Shown here: in pieces, positions 27,536 through 36,447 of the stretch | How positions within the stretch are numbered: the first letter of the stretch is position 1 | Layout: the number at the start of each line of letters is the position of its first letter | Assembly: GCA_027019325.1 (NCBI GenBank) | Contig: JALUWT010000070.1 | Span: 1 to 57,967, forward strand | DNA length: 57,967 nt | DNA from: Sulfurimonas sp. | GTDB taxonomy: Bacteria; Campylobacterota; Campylobacteria; Campylobacterales; Sulfurimonadaceae | Direction of reading: 5' to 3' | Translations under genes and position numbers: made by a program | The notes under the pieces: model-generated | What the model was told of the DNA's origin: nothing | What the model saw: only the letters and a program-made list of their open reading frames with translations | The model's database searches: none

Positions 27536-27700
27536 GGAAAAGTTGTCTACACCACCAATATCATAGAATCAGTGCATCGTCAGTTCTGAACATTCACAAA
27601 GACAAAAGGTGCTTTCCATAATGACAACAACTTACTTAAACTACTTGCGATTCATTTCGAGAGGCGCTTGAATAAAGCTCTCAATTTATGCTACAATTTT
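27536..27700 (+). pseudogene. IS256-family transposase C-terminal fragment
   Basis: In the frame from 27536 the translation reads VVYTTNIIESVHRQF, a stop (TGA at 27587-27589), then TFTKTKGAFHNDNNLLKLLA. This matches the conserved C-terminal block of IS256/mutator transposases (YTTNxIESxNRQxRxxTKTKGxFPNDxxLLKLL). The stop replaces the usual Arg codon (CGA to TGA). No N-terminal catalytic part and no clear terminal inverted repeats remain, so this is an old remnant. It fills most of the 350 bp gap 27409-27758; the rest is AT-rich without further signal. Confidence 0.8.
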
Positions 27701-27758
27701 AGGAATTATCTGATAAAGTGCGATAAACCATATTATTTCATACAAGGAAAAGGAAATT

Positions 27759-28229
27759 ATGTTTGAAGGAATATTGTTGCTAGTACATCCTGCAATAGCC
27801 GTAATTACAATGGGGCTTATCGTTTGGCTTATCGTGTCGGTAAAATGTCAAAATATAAATGAGCAAAGGGTGAAAAAATTATCTCTTGCTATAGCACTTT
27901 TAATGATTACAATTTGGATAGTTGCAGGATATTGGTATGTTGTTTTTTATTCTGCAGACAAAGCTGTGATTGTTAAAAGTAGTTGGAGTTTTGCACATAA
28001 ATTTTTTATGGAAACCAAAGAACATATCTTTTTTGTGGTGTTGATTTTATCACTTTATCTTCCTATTATTAGCTTTAGAAACAGTGTTGCAAAAAATAAA
28101 ACCGCTCAAAAGCTCATTTTTAATATCGGTATACTTCTGTTGTCTCTTATGCTTTATATGGATGGTTCTGGTGCAATTATATCGCACGGAGCGGAAATAG
28201 CTTATATGCATAAGGATGGTTTACTATGA
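27759..28229 (+). CDS. Four-helix membrane protein, unknown
   Basis: The 156-residue protein has four predicted TM helices (about 5-27, 42-65, 88-108, 120-140) and a conserved-looking C-terminal MDGSGAIISHGAEIAYM. His residues near helices (HPA, SHGAE, AHKF) could bind heme or metal, but that is speculation. A GGAAA site precedes the ATG. It overlaps the next gene by 4 nt (ATGA), so the two small membrane proteins are probably one unit. Confidence 0.6.
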   Translation: MFEGILLLVHPAIAVITMGLIVWLIVSVKCQNINEQRVKKLSLAIALLMITIWIVAGYWYVVFYSADKAVIVKSSWSFAHKFFMETKEHIFFVVLILSLYLPIISFRNSVAKNKTAQKLIFNIGILLLSLMLYMDGSGAIISHGAEIAYMHKDGLL

Positions 28230-28519
28230 ATACTACATTAGATAAATTTACAGTTGGATTTGGCATTTCAGCAGCAATAACAATCTTTTTTAATACTCTT
28301 TTGATGATTACAAAAGAAAAAATACTATCAGTTCATAATTTTATGGTGACTCTAAGTGGGCACCATTGGACAAGCCATGGACTTATTGATGTTATGGTAT
28401 TTATACTCCTTGGTTTGTTTTTTTCAAAAAAAGAGCTACATCTAAACATATCTAGCTTGCTTATAATTTCGGTAATTATAAGTGTATCGGGTATTATACT
28501 TTTTGTTGCACTAGATTAA
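28226..28519 (+). CDS. Three-helix membrane protein, unknown
   Basis: The 97-residue protein has three TM segments and a central SGHHWTSHGLIDVMVF. Translationally coupled to the preceding membrane protein by an ATGA overlap. The His cluster between helices 1 and 2 could be a ligand site. No family recognised. Confidence 0.55.
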   Translation: MNTTLDKFTVGFGISAAITIFFNTLLMITKEKILSVHNFMVTLSGHHWTSHGLIDVMVFILLGLFFSKKELHLNISSLLIISVIISVSGIILFVALD

Positions 28520-28688
28520 AAATAAAGAATATTCAGAGGATTTTGCCGGATAAAGAAACATTACGAAAAGTCACCTTGAGCGGCGAGGATTATTTTACTC
28601 CTTTACCTGATTTGTTAGTCTTAAACTTATATAAGTCTGAATCTACAAGACCTTCTTCTTTCTTTTAAAATATGTTACTATTGCATTT

Positions 28689-28847
28689 ATGAAGCATACA
28701 CCTAAAGGTTTTGGAAAAAACTACTTTACACTCGCAGCCATACAAGCATATATATCTATGCAAAAAATTGTAGCACTCGGCAGCTCTGTATGCACCCTTG
28801 ACGGTAAACCCCTTCGACTCAAGATTAACTCTCCACCTGCAGCATAA
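28689..28847 (+). CDS. Small 52-residue ORF before the TonB receptor
   Basis: An ORF encodes MKHTPKGFGKNYFTLAAIQA and continues to KPLRLKINSPPAA. It occupies part of the 378 bp gap between 28519 and 28898. Composition is protein-like, but no ribosome site is obvious. A further stop-free stretch (28520-28666) follows the previous stop in the same frame and may be degraded coding DNA. I see no cobalamin riboswitch in this gap. Confidence 0.3.
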   Translation: MKHTPKGFGKNYFTLAAIQAYISMQKIVALGSSVCTLDGKPLRLKINSPPAA

Positions 28848-28897
28848 TCCAATACATAACAATTTAAAAACCAAAAATGCAAAACAAGAGGATTATA

Positions 28898-30835
28898 ATG
28901 CAAAAAACAATACAACTATCACTTCTATCTGTTGCTCTACTGAGCCAACTGAGCGCCAAAGACATTACACTTGCTCCGCTAGAAGTTACATCAACGGCTA
29001 TTAAAACTGATGAGCTCAGATCTACTGATGCAGTAGAAATCTATACTGCAAAAGATATAGAAAAAGCACATGTACAAAATATTTATGAGTTTTTAAATCA
29101 GCAGACTTCTGTCACAACTATGCCTTCTTATGGAAATCCGTTTGTACAACTCATAGATATGCACGGATATGGGGCAAGTAATGGTTTTTTAAATGTTGTC
29201 ATAACGGTAGATGGTAGAAAACTCAACAATATTGACAACGTACCTCAACTCTTAAGTTCTATTTCTCCTGCTTCTATATCCAAAATAGAAATCATAAAAT
29301 CTTCTGGTATTGTAACAGCTGGCGATGGTGCAAATGCGGGTGTTATCAATATCACAACGAAAAAGAGTAATGAAAAAAGTGTCTCTTTTTATATGGGTAC
29401 TTATGGTTTGGCAGATGGCTCATTTTACATTGGGCATAAAGATAAAAAACTCGCTCTCTCTGCAAGTGGTGAAGCACAAAAGAATGGTGGTATCCGCTAT
29501 ATTGACAATAAAGGGAACAAAGATTCAAATAAATTTTCAACAGGGACATTTAATTTATCATATGCACCCATTAAAGACTTAGAGCTTCGTCTTGGCGCAA
29601 ATTTTAGCAATATTGATGTTAATTATCCAGGCTATTTAACAAAGCAGCAGTATGACACCGATGTTTTCCAAAAAGGGGCTTTTTCAGTACATCAAAAATA
29701 TACAACTTCCTCCATAAGTGCTGGAGCTACATATGATATAAATGATGCTCTTTCTTTCAATATTGATGCAAATCATGAATACAAAACTTCTGACTATATT
29801 CCGTCTTATGGCATCAATACTTATATTTACAATTCTATAAAAACAAGTATTGACTATGCAACGGATACATATGCCTTAAGCATAGGTTATAATGGCTTTT
29901 TTGGACAAAGAACACAAAGCAAAGATAAAACGCAAAAAAATAATAATGCTTTATATCTTATGAGTGAATTTTATCTTGGAAAAAACACTTTTAAGGCAGG
30001 TTACAGATATGAAAAGGTCTCCTATAAATACAGCGAAGCCTCAAGAATATTAGAACAAAATAATTATCTTAATGGTATTGAGTTAGGATATAGCTACATG
30101 CTAAACAGACAAAGTTCTCTTTTCGCCAATTATTCTCATAGTTATCAAGCACCTGTTATTGACATGTTTTTTGCAACAACATATCCTCCACCTACATATG
30201 CTCCAGTTACCGATTTTAACAGATTTATCCAACCAATGAAAACAGACAATTATACAGTTGGCTATAACGCTATAATTCCTGCAAATAAATTTAAAATTTC
30301 TTTTTATTATATTCATTTAAAAGATGAAATTTATTTAGATAAAACAGTCAACACCTATGGAAACAATAGAAATCTAGACAAATCTCATAAATATGGTCTT
30401 GATTTATACGATAAATATCTTATCAATAAAGAATTTAATGTAGCCCTCAATTATAACTATGTTCAAGCTATAATTGATGAAGAAAAAGCTGCTGATGGAA
30501 CAATTTACCATAACACGAAACTACCGGGTGTCAGTAATCACAGTGTAAAAGCAACACTAAATTATTTGCCAAACAAATATGCAACACTTGCCCTAACAGA
30601 AGTATATCGTTCTGAGGCTTATGCAGCAGATGATTTTGCAAATAGTTTTTCTCAAAAACAAGATGCTTATACTTCAACAGATATATCAGCAACTTATGCA
30701 AAAGACAATTGGGAAGTTTTCGCTAAAATAAACAACTTATTTAACCAATCAAATGGTTTATGGATTAAAGACAATGCTATTTATCCTGTAAATTTCACGA
30801 CAACTGCACTTGCAGGATTAAAACTTAAATTTTAA
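28898..30835 (+). CDS. TonB-dependent outer-membrane receptor (BtuB-like)
   Basis: Starting at ATG 28898, 6 nt after GAGG, the 645-residue protein has a signal peptide (cut after LSA), a TonB-box-like stretch near DITLAPLEV, an N-terminal plug domain (about 35-155) and a 22-strand barrel ending in ALAGLKLKF with the terminal Phe. It is followed after 12 bp by a BtuF-like binding protein, an ATPase and a FecCD permease, so it is the outer-membrane part of one importer. The substrate is probably a corrinoid given the corrinoid genes 3-10 kb downstream, but an iron chelate remains possible. Confidence 0.87.
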   Translation: MQKTIQLSLLSVALLSQLSAKDITLAPLEVTSTAIKTDELRSTDAVEIYTAKDIEKAHVQNIYEFLNQQTSVTTMPSYGNPFVQLIDMHGYGASNGFLNVVITVDGRKLNNIDNVPQLLSSISPASISKIEIIKSSGIVTAGDGANAGVINITTKKSNEKSVSFYMGTYGLADGSFYIGHKDKKLALSASGEAQKNGGIRYIDNKGNKDSNKFSTGTFNLSYAPIKDLELRLGANFSNIDVNYPGYLTKQQYDTDVFQKGAFSVHQKYTTSSISAGATYDINDALSFNIDANHEYKTSDYIPSYGINTYIYNSIKTSIDYATDTYALSIGYNGFFGQRTQSKDKTQKNNNALYLMSEFYLGKNTFKAGYRYEKVSYKYSEASRILEQNNYLNGIELGYSYMLNRQSSLFANYSHSYQAPVIDMFFATTYPPPTYAPVTDFNRFIQPMKTDNYTVGYNAIIPANKFKISFYYIHLKDEIYLDKTVNTYGNNRNLDKSHKYGLDLYDKYLINKEFNVALNYNYVQAIIDEEKAADGTIYHNTKLPGVSNHSVKATLNYLPNKYATLALTEVYRSEAYAADDFANSFSQKQDAYTSTDISATYAKDNWEVFAKINNLFNQSNGLWIKDNAIYPVNFTTTALAGLKLKF

Positions 30836-30847
30836 AAGGAAAACCCA

Positions 30848-31669
30848 GTGAATACAAAAACCATTCTTCTTCTCCTTATCTTTGTATTCACGGCTTTCGC
30901 CTCAGAGAGAATTATCTCTCTGAGTCCTTCCATCACTGAAATCATCTACGGTCTTGGCGCGGGTGATGAACTTGTGGCGACCTCATCTTATTCTCTTTAT
31001 CCAAAAGCGGCACAGAAACTGCCGATTATCGGTGGCTACACCAACCCAAACATCGAAAAGATTATTGCGCATCGCCCTACACTTGTTGTGGGGCAGACTT
31101 TTAATATACAAACTTTAGAAAAACTCAAATATTTTCACATCAAAACAGTGATGCTCAAACTCAAAACCATTCAAGACATTCAAGATTCCATCGCCCTTTT
31201 AGGTAAAACAATTGCTAAAACGAAAGAGGCTAACAAACTCATAACAGATATAACAAGTGCTATAAACAACATTAAAAAAACAAAAAAGCCCCACTCCGTT
31301 CTCATCGTTTACGGACTCAAAGAGGATCTTCGCAGCGGTATCTATGTCGCAGGCAGCGACATCTTCTTTAATGACATCATAAAACTCAGCGGCAATACCA
31401 ATGCCTACAAAGACGATGCCATCTCCCAACCGGTATTAAATTATGAAAATATCATTGCACTCAATCCCGAGCAGATCATCATTCTGCACTCTCACGCAAC
31501 CGAACCCAATGTAGATGTCAAAAGAGCCTTACAAAACTGGTATGCACTACCGACACGTGCAGCGAAAAACAGAAAAATCTCCATTGTCGATGAAGATTAT
31601 CTGCACATTCCATCCCAAAGAGTTGCTCTTACCATCAAACGACTCTCACGCGAGATGCAAGATGATTGA
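30848..31669 (+). CDS. btuF: Periplasmic BtuF-like binding protein
   Basis: The 273-residue protein starts with GTG, 9 nt after AAAGGA. It has a signal peptide (about 1-17) followed by RIISLSPSITEIIYGLGAGDELV and LPIIGGYTNPNIEKIIAHRP, the opening of the TroA-like helical-backbone binding proteins of the BtuF/FepB group. It should deliver corrinoid (or siderophore) to the FecCD permease. It overlaps the ATPase gene by 8 nt. Confidence 0.85.
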   Translation: MNTKTILLLLIFVFTAFASERIISLSPSITEIIYGLGAGDELVATSSYSLYPKAAQKLPIIGGYTNPNIEKIIAHRPTLVVGQTFNIQTLEKLKYFHIKTVMLKLKTIQDIQDSIALLGKTIAKTKEANKLITDITSAINNIKKTKKPHSVLIVYGLKEDLRSGIYVAGSDIFFNDIIKLSGNTNAYKDDAISQPVLNYENIIALNPEQIIILHSHATEPNVDVKRALQNWYALPTRAAKNRKISIVDEDYLHIPSQRVALTIKRLSREMQDD

Positions 31670-32387
31670 ACTTCAAAATTTAAGCTGCAGCTACGATGCA
31701 AAGACGGTTCTCAAAAATATTTCACTTAAAATTGCTACGCACCTTACAGTGCTCGGTCCAAACGGTGCAGGGAAAAGCACTCTGGCAAAAGCCCTCTGTA
31801 ATCTTATTAATTATAATGGAACTATTCTTATAGATAATAAGAATCTGCAGGTATATGCAGCCAAAGAGCTGGCAAAAAAGATAGCCTACATTCCTACAAA
31901 GTTAGAATTCTATGATGAATTTCTCACGCTTGAAGAGTTTGTCTTATTGGGACGCTTTGCACACAAAGAGAGTTTTTTAGACTACAGTAATGCAGACAAA
32001 AGCATCGCTGCAGCGAATATCTCTCTTTTAGGGCTCAAAGCACTCTCTTCACATTTACTCAGTGAGCTTAGTTCCGGTGAAACGGCACTCGCACTCATAG
32101 CTCAGGCCCTCACGCAAGAGAGTGAAATTATCATCTTTGATGAACCCACGGCAAACCTTGATCCTAAAAACTCAAAAATCATTGCCAGACATATCAAAAA
32201 CTTAAAACAAACACACCAAACAGTTTTAATAACACACAACCTGCATCTGGCAAACTTCATAGCCTCTCCTGTTCTTTTTTTAAAAGAGCAGCAGGCACAT
32301 TACTTTGAAGATGATTTTTTCAATGATGCTAATCTCAGCAAACTTTATGATGTAAAGATTCAATCTTTGGCGGTGCAGTATGCGTAG
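31662..32387 (+). CDS. btuD: ABC transporter ATPase (BtuD-like)
   Basis: Starting at ATG 31662, the 241-residue protein has Walker A GPNGAGKST, signature LSSGE, Walker B IIIFDEP and the switch His in LITHNL. It is the ATPase of the BtuCDF-type importer. A longer open frame reaches back into btuF, but that part is only the shadow of the upstream gene. It overlaps the permease gene by 8 nt. Confidence 0.9.
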   Translation: MIELQNLSCSYDAKTVLKNISLKIATHLTVLGPNGAGKSTLAKALCNLINYNGTILIDNKNLQVYAAKELAKKIAYIPTKLEFYDEFLTLEEFVLLGRFAHKESFLDYSNADKSIAAANISLLGLKALSSHLLSELSSGETALALIAQALTQESEIIIFDEPTANLDPKNSKIIARHIKNLKQTHQTVLITHNLHLANFIASPVLFLKEQQAHYFEDDFFNDANLSKLYDVKIQSLAVQYA

Positions 32388-33342
32388 CGTCATCATCTGG
32401 ACTCTTCTTATCGCTGTTTTACTTGTCTCGCCTTTCATGGGAGCCGTTGATCTCAACATCAGCAATATTTTGCATACAAATTCTCTCTCTGCACAGATAT
32501 TTTACGACATCCGTCTGCCTCGTGTCATTTTCACTTTTTTTGCAGGGCTGATTCTCGCACTCAGCGGACTTCTCTTTCAAACGCTCTTTCGCAATCCTCT
32601 GATGACACCGTATACTTTAGGCATCTCAAGCGGTGCGACACTCGGAGCGGGTATAGCCATTAAACTCGGCCTCTCATCTCTACTCTTTGGTCTTGCAGCA
32701 GTAAGTCTCTTTGGATTTTTAGGGGCAATGCTTACCATCTTTTTACTGCTCTATCTCGCACAGTTTTTAAAAGGCTCACAACAAACTGCTCTGCTTCTTT
32801 TAGGAATTGCGCTTTCCCTTTTTTACACCTCCGCTTTGATGCTCGTTTTTTATCTCGGAAACACCATTCAAAACGATATGCTCATTCGTTTTACCATGGG
32901 TTCACTCTCCATCATTGGTTGGAGCTCTCCACTCGTCATAAGCATCGTAGCGTTACTCCTGCTCTTTGCCGTGTATGCGTACAGATTTGAGTTGCAACTT
33001 CTGGGAGTCTCACAGGAGAGTGCAAAGCTCAAAGGAGTTGAGAGTAAAAAGGTCACGCTCACTCTTTTGCTCATCGCCTCTTTTGCCATCGGGCTGCTTG
33101 TAAGCATCTCTGGTCCTATTGGCTTTGTAGGACTTGTCGTACCGCACATCGTAGCAAAACTCTACCCGCAGACTGTACAAAAACGCATCATCAAAACAGC
33201 ACTTTTTGGGGGATTTTTTCTTGTTCTTTGTGACACGCTCTCACGTGCCTTACCAACGCAAAGTGAGCTGCCTATTGGCATTGTTACAGCCCTTATTGGC
33301 GGGCCGTTCTTTATCTATCTCATCATCTCACGTATCAAGTAA
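32380..33342 (+). CDS. btuC: FecCD-family permease (BtuC-like)
   Basis: The 320-residue inner-membrane permease has about ten TM helices and the family motifs RLPRVIFTFFAG, FRNPLMTPYTLGISSGA and GPIGFVGLVVPHI. It forms the channel of the importer encoded upstream. Its end overlaps the convergent GGDEF-EAL gene by 15 nt. Confidence 0.92.
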   Translation: MRSVIIWTLLIAVLLVSPFMGAVDLNISNILHTNSLSAQIFYDIRLPRVIFTFFAGLILALSGLLFQTLFRNPLMTPYTLGISSGATLGAGIAIKLGLSSLLFGLAAVSLFGFLGAMLTIFLLLYLAQFLKGSQQTALLLLGIALSLFYTSALMLVFYLGNTIQNDMLIRFTMGSLSIIGWSSPLVISIVALLLLFAVYAYRFELQLLGVSQESAKLKGVESKKVTLTLLLIASFAIGLLVSISGPIGFVGLVVPHIVAKLYPQTVQKRIIKTALFGGFFLVLCDTLSRALPTQSELPIGIVTALIGGPFFIYLIISRIK

Positions 33343-35040
33343 ATAGGGCTTAGGCTTCCCTACATAGTAGCCTTGAGCGTAGTCAATACCACACTCCTGT
33401 ATCATCGTGTAGATCTCTTCATCTTCAACATACTCCGCCACAGTTTTAATACCGAGTGTTTTTGCAAGGTTAACAATGGCTCGTGTAATCATTCTATTCT
33501 TTTCATTTTCTTTAAGGTCACGAATAAAGATACCGTCTATTTTGATAAAATCAATATTGATCTCCAAAAGACGGGAAAAGTTTGAGTTTTCTATGCCAAA
33601 ATCATCTACAGCAACCTGAAATCCTATCTCACGCAGACGGTTGAGTTTTTGAGTGATTCTTTTTGAGTTTTTTGTTACCGTAATATTTTCAAGTATTTCA
33701 AAAGTGATACGTTCAGGCGCGATATTATACTGTTTCATCTTCACTGTCAAAAATCGAATCAAATAGCCCTCAAGCAAATCTCTCTCTGTCAGGTTGATGG
33801 AGAACTCTTCTGTTTTGTCTTGAAAAAAAGCAAAACTTTTGTTAATCATCAAACGCGTCAATGCTGTTGAGAGTCCTAACTTTTCAGCCTGCTGCACAAA
33901 CAAGTACGGTGCTATAACCTCGCCATTATGCAGACCTCTTGCAAGGACTTCATACTTCACAACTTTGCCACTTTTGAGATCTTTGATAGGCTGAAAATAG
34001 GGTTCAATTCGCTCTTCCATAATCAACTCACGCGTAAGACGCAGCCACTTGACAGCTTCTTTCTCATCTTTAAAAGCTGTCGTTCTTTCACTAAAGACTT
34101 CATAGTGCCTACTTCCAAGCTCTTTAGATTTATCGAGAGCATATTCACAGTTTATCAAGGTATCAGAAACTTCTGCGCGAATTTTATCGACACCGATATT
34201 AAAAGTTATATGCAGTTCTGTCTCATCAATGCCAATGTTGTGATTGTCAAAAAATGAAACTATCTGATCACAGTAAAGGTAAACCTCTTTTAAAGAGCTC
34301 TCTTTGAGTAAAATGGCAAAACGGTCTGATTCTGTCTTATAAAGTTTAGCATTTCTATGGATGTGTTTTTCTAAAACTCGTGCCGTTCTAATGATGACAT
34401 GATTGGCAAACTCTTTTCCATACTCTTTGTTAATGACAGAAAAATGCGACATATCCAGAAGAAGTATATAACCGCATTTCCACTTCAGTAAATCTTCATG
34501 CAGAGAAATGGCATTTGGAAGGTCGGTATAGTACTCGTGCAGGCATCGGTACTCCAGCTCTTTTGTCTTTTGAGCAACCATCGCTTCAAGATCTTTTTGA
34601 TACTGTAAAAGTTCCTGTTTCTCTTCAAGGCGCTTGACAATTTTCAATAAAAGAAGGAAAAACTGCTCCACATCAAAAGGTTTAAGCAGATAGCCATCGA
34701 CACTCTGCTTAATACTCTCCAAAAAGTAACTTGATTCTGTATGTGCAGAGAGTATTATAATAGGCAGATCGCAGTTAATCTCACGCAGTTTAGCTATAAA
34801 TTCCAAACCATTCATATTTGGCATGTTGATGTCGGTGAGAATGAGGTCTATCGGCTCTTCACCAAGTAGTTCCAAAGCTTCCAGACCATCATTTGCACAG
34901 TAAATATTTTCAAAAAAAGTATTTAAAAAAGTAACCGTAGCCTTGCGCATCTCTACATCATCTTCAACTACTAAAAGCTGCAGTGGTTTTGTACGCGTAA
35001 TCAAGGCATGTAAATCTGTTTTATTCAAAAAAATGTCCAT
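33328..35040 (-). CDS. Receiver-GGDEF-EAL response regulator
   Basis: The protein has a receiver domain (LLVVEDD, Asp in LILTDINMP), a coiled linker, a degenerate GGDEF domain (the GGDEF loop reads KTESDRF) and an EAL domain. EAL residues appear intact: EVLARG for EAL, INLTERD, FEILEN, VDDFGIE, FIKIDG, AEYVE and AQGYYVGKP. It is thus most likely a c-di-GMP phosphodiesterase with an inactive, possibly GTP- or product-sensing, GGDEF domain. I use ATG 35040 (570 residues); an in-frame GTG at 35070 would add 10 residues and neither has a clear ribosome site. Confidence 0.85.
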   Translation of the reverse strand: MDIFLNKTDLHALITRTKPLQLLVVEDDVEMRKATVTFLNTFFENIYCANDGLEALELLGEEPIDLILTDINMPNMNGLEFIAKLREINCDLPIIILSAHTESSYFLESIKQSVDGYLLKPFDVEQFFLLLLKIVKRLEEKQELLQYQKDLEAMVAQKTKELEYRCLHEYYTDLPNAISLHEDLLKWKCGYILLLDMSHFSVINKEYGKEFANHVIIRTARVLEKHIHRNAKLYKTESDRFAILLKESSLKEVYLYCDQIVSFFDNHNIGIDETELHITFNIGVDKIRAEVSDTLINCEYALDKSKELGSRHYEVFSERTTAFKDEKEAVKWLRLTRELIMEERIEPYFQPIKDLKSGKVVKYEVLARGLHNGEVIAPYLFVQQAEKLGLSTALTRLMINKSFAFFQDKTEEFSINLTERDLLEGYLIRFLTVKMKQYNIAPERITFEILENITVTKNSKRITQKLNRLREIGFQVAVDDFGIENSNFSRLLEINIDFIKIDGIFIRDLKENEKNRMITRAIVNLAKTLGIKTVAEYVEDEEIYTMIQECGIDYAQGYYVGKPKPYLLDT

Positions 35041-35122
35041 TAAATTATAAAATTTTGCGTAGTCTAACACAACTCTGTTAAAATAGTGTGAAATCAGGTA
35101 GCAAGCGATTACAAACTTTTGC

Positions 35123-35128
35123 TATAAT
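35123..35128 (+). promoter_or_regulatory. -10 box (TGCTATAAT) for the Tat phosphoesterase gene
   Basis: Extended -10 TGCTATAAT lies 23 bp before the ATG at 35152, with AAGGAT as ribosome site between them; it predicts a leader of about 17 nt. Confidence 0.5.
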
Positions 35129-35151
35129 CAAAAAAACTCAAGGATAGCACA

Positions 35152-36006
35152 ATGCCAAAAATATCAAGACGCGGATTTTTAAAAGGTGCAGTAGCTGTCG
35201 GTGCAATGCCTCTTCTTGCAGCAGCAGATGAAAAGAGCGCTAAAACAGATGCAAAGAGTCTCAAATTTATGCACATTACAGATTCCCATATGGATTTAAG
35301 TGACAGTGACTCTGTAGAGGCAATGAAGCTTGCAGTAGAGTTTATTAACGCCAACTACCCTGATTTGGACTTCGTTCTTTTTGGAGGAGACAACTTCAAC
35401 AACAATGTAGCTGGAGACAAAGATGCTGTAGCCTTTAAAAATATTGCACAAAAACTTACAATGCCCTACTACTCTGTTCGCGGCAACAAAGAGTCCTCAC
35501 CAAAAGGTGATGATGAGATAAATCTTGCAGAGTTCCAAAAGATGTTCGTAAATGGTCGTGGATTAAAAATTTCGGGCAAAGACTGGCTGTTAGAGGCAAA
35601 AGGGTATAACATTTTAGGTCTTGACAGCTGTATAGAGCATCAAAATAACGGTCGCTATACAGAGGAGACACTTGCGTTTGCAGAAAAAACACTCAAAAAC
35701 TCCAAGCTGACAGTAATTCTCAACCACCATCCTTACACAAACTACTGGGGTGGTACAGAAGAAAAAGACCTGCATAAGTATGTACTCAACAACACCGATG
35801 AAGCACAAAAAAGACTCTTTGGCTATAAAAATCTTCTTTTGACACTCTCCGGTCATAAGCACATTGACTCACACTCAAAGATCAATAATGTAGACGTTAT
35901 TGTCACACGCGGTTTCATCCGTCCAAAAGATCTCGATATGTACCCAATGCGCTATGTCGAGCTCTCAGGCGATGCTATCAATGAAAAACTCATCTACACA
36001 GCCTAA
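35152..36006 (+). CDS. Tat-exported metallophosphoesterase
   Basis: The 284-residue protein has a twin-arginine signal (SRRGFLKGAVAVGAMPLL) and a calcineurin-like phosphoesterase domain. Metal-site motifs are ITDSHMD, FGGDNFNN, RGNKES, LNHHPY and LSGHKHIDSH. The usual GNHD/E motif is GNKE, so the catalytic His is Lys here. It may be a phosphodiesterase with altered activity. Twin-arginine export means it folds in the cytoplasm, perhaps with metal. It precedes the cysteine-rich gene by 3 bp and lies between corrinoid uptake and assembly genes, which may be coincidence. Confidence 0.85.
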   Translation: MPKISRRGFLKGAVAVGAMPLLAAADEKSAKTDAKSLKFMHITDSHMDLSDSDSVEAMKLAVEFINANYPDLDFVLFGGDNFNNNVAGDKDAVAFKNIAQKLTMPYYSVRGNKESSPKGDDEINLAEFQKMFVNGRGLKISGKDWLLEAKGYNILGLDSCIEHQNNGRYTEETLAFAEKTLKNSKLTVILNHHPYTNYWGGTEEKDLHKYVLNNTDEAQKRLFGYKNLLLTLSGHKHIDSHSKINNVDVIVTRGFIRPKDLDMYPMRYVELSGDAINEKLIYTA

Positions 36007-36009
36007 CAC

Positions 36010-36441
36010 GTGAGTTATAACAACTGGCTGCGTGAGCATGGCAAAAAACACAAAAAGATTGTAGAAAAACTGCTTCAAGATGCTCTCACGCAAGAGGCCA
36101 TCATCGAATACTTTGATTTTGACAATATGAAAACACAAGAGCCGGATTTCTGTCCGCTCTATGGCGAAGACAAAAAGTGTCACGACATGGAATCCCTCAA
36201 CTGCTATCTCTGTTCTTGCCCAAACTTTCGCTTTAGCGATGATGGTATAAAGTCAGTAGAGCAAAAAACGCAATACAGCTACTGCAATATCGACTCAAAA
36301 GATGGCAGGCAAGGCGTTTATGGCGACAAGATTCATCAAGACTGCTCACGCTGTCAGGTTCCCCACACAAAAGAGTATGTAAAAAAACATTTTGATCTCG
36401 ACTGGTCAAAGATAATGTCACCTTGTGAAATTATTCGCTAA
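36010..36441 (+). CDS. Cysteine-rich small-domain (PF04071-like) protein
   Basis: The 143-residue protein starts with GTG, 3 bp after the phosphoesterase stop. Its core has CPLYGEDKKCHD, LNCYLCSCPNF, YCNID and CSRCQVPHTKEYV, the spacing of the cysteine-rich small domain (zf-like, PF04071) often found beside cobalamin genes in other prokaryotes. The Cys set could bind Zn or an Fe-S cluster. Element B follows 6 bp after the stop, separating it from the cobalamin operon. Confidence 0.7.
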   Translation: MSYNNWLREHGKKHKKIVEKLLQDALTQEAIIEYFDFDNMKTQEPDFCPLYGEDKKCHDMESLNCYLCSCPNFRFSDDGIKSVEQKTQYSYCNIDSKDGRQGVYGDKIHQDCSRCQVPHTKEYVKKHFDLDWSKIMSPCEIIR

Positions 36442-36447
36442 AATTAT

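Noticed and set aside
28520-28897. Possible cobalamin riboswitch before the TonB receptor
   Set aside because: I looked for a B12-box-like sequence and the usual conserved core and found none; the gap holds small ORF-like stretches instead.
31515-31661. N-terminal extension of the BtuD-like ATPase
   Set aside because: The stretch is the shadow of btuF; the ABC domain starts directly at MIELQNLSC (31662).
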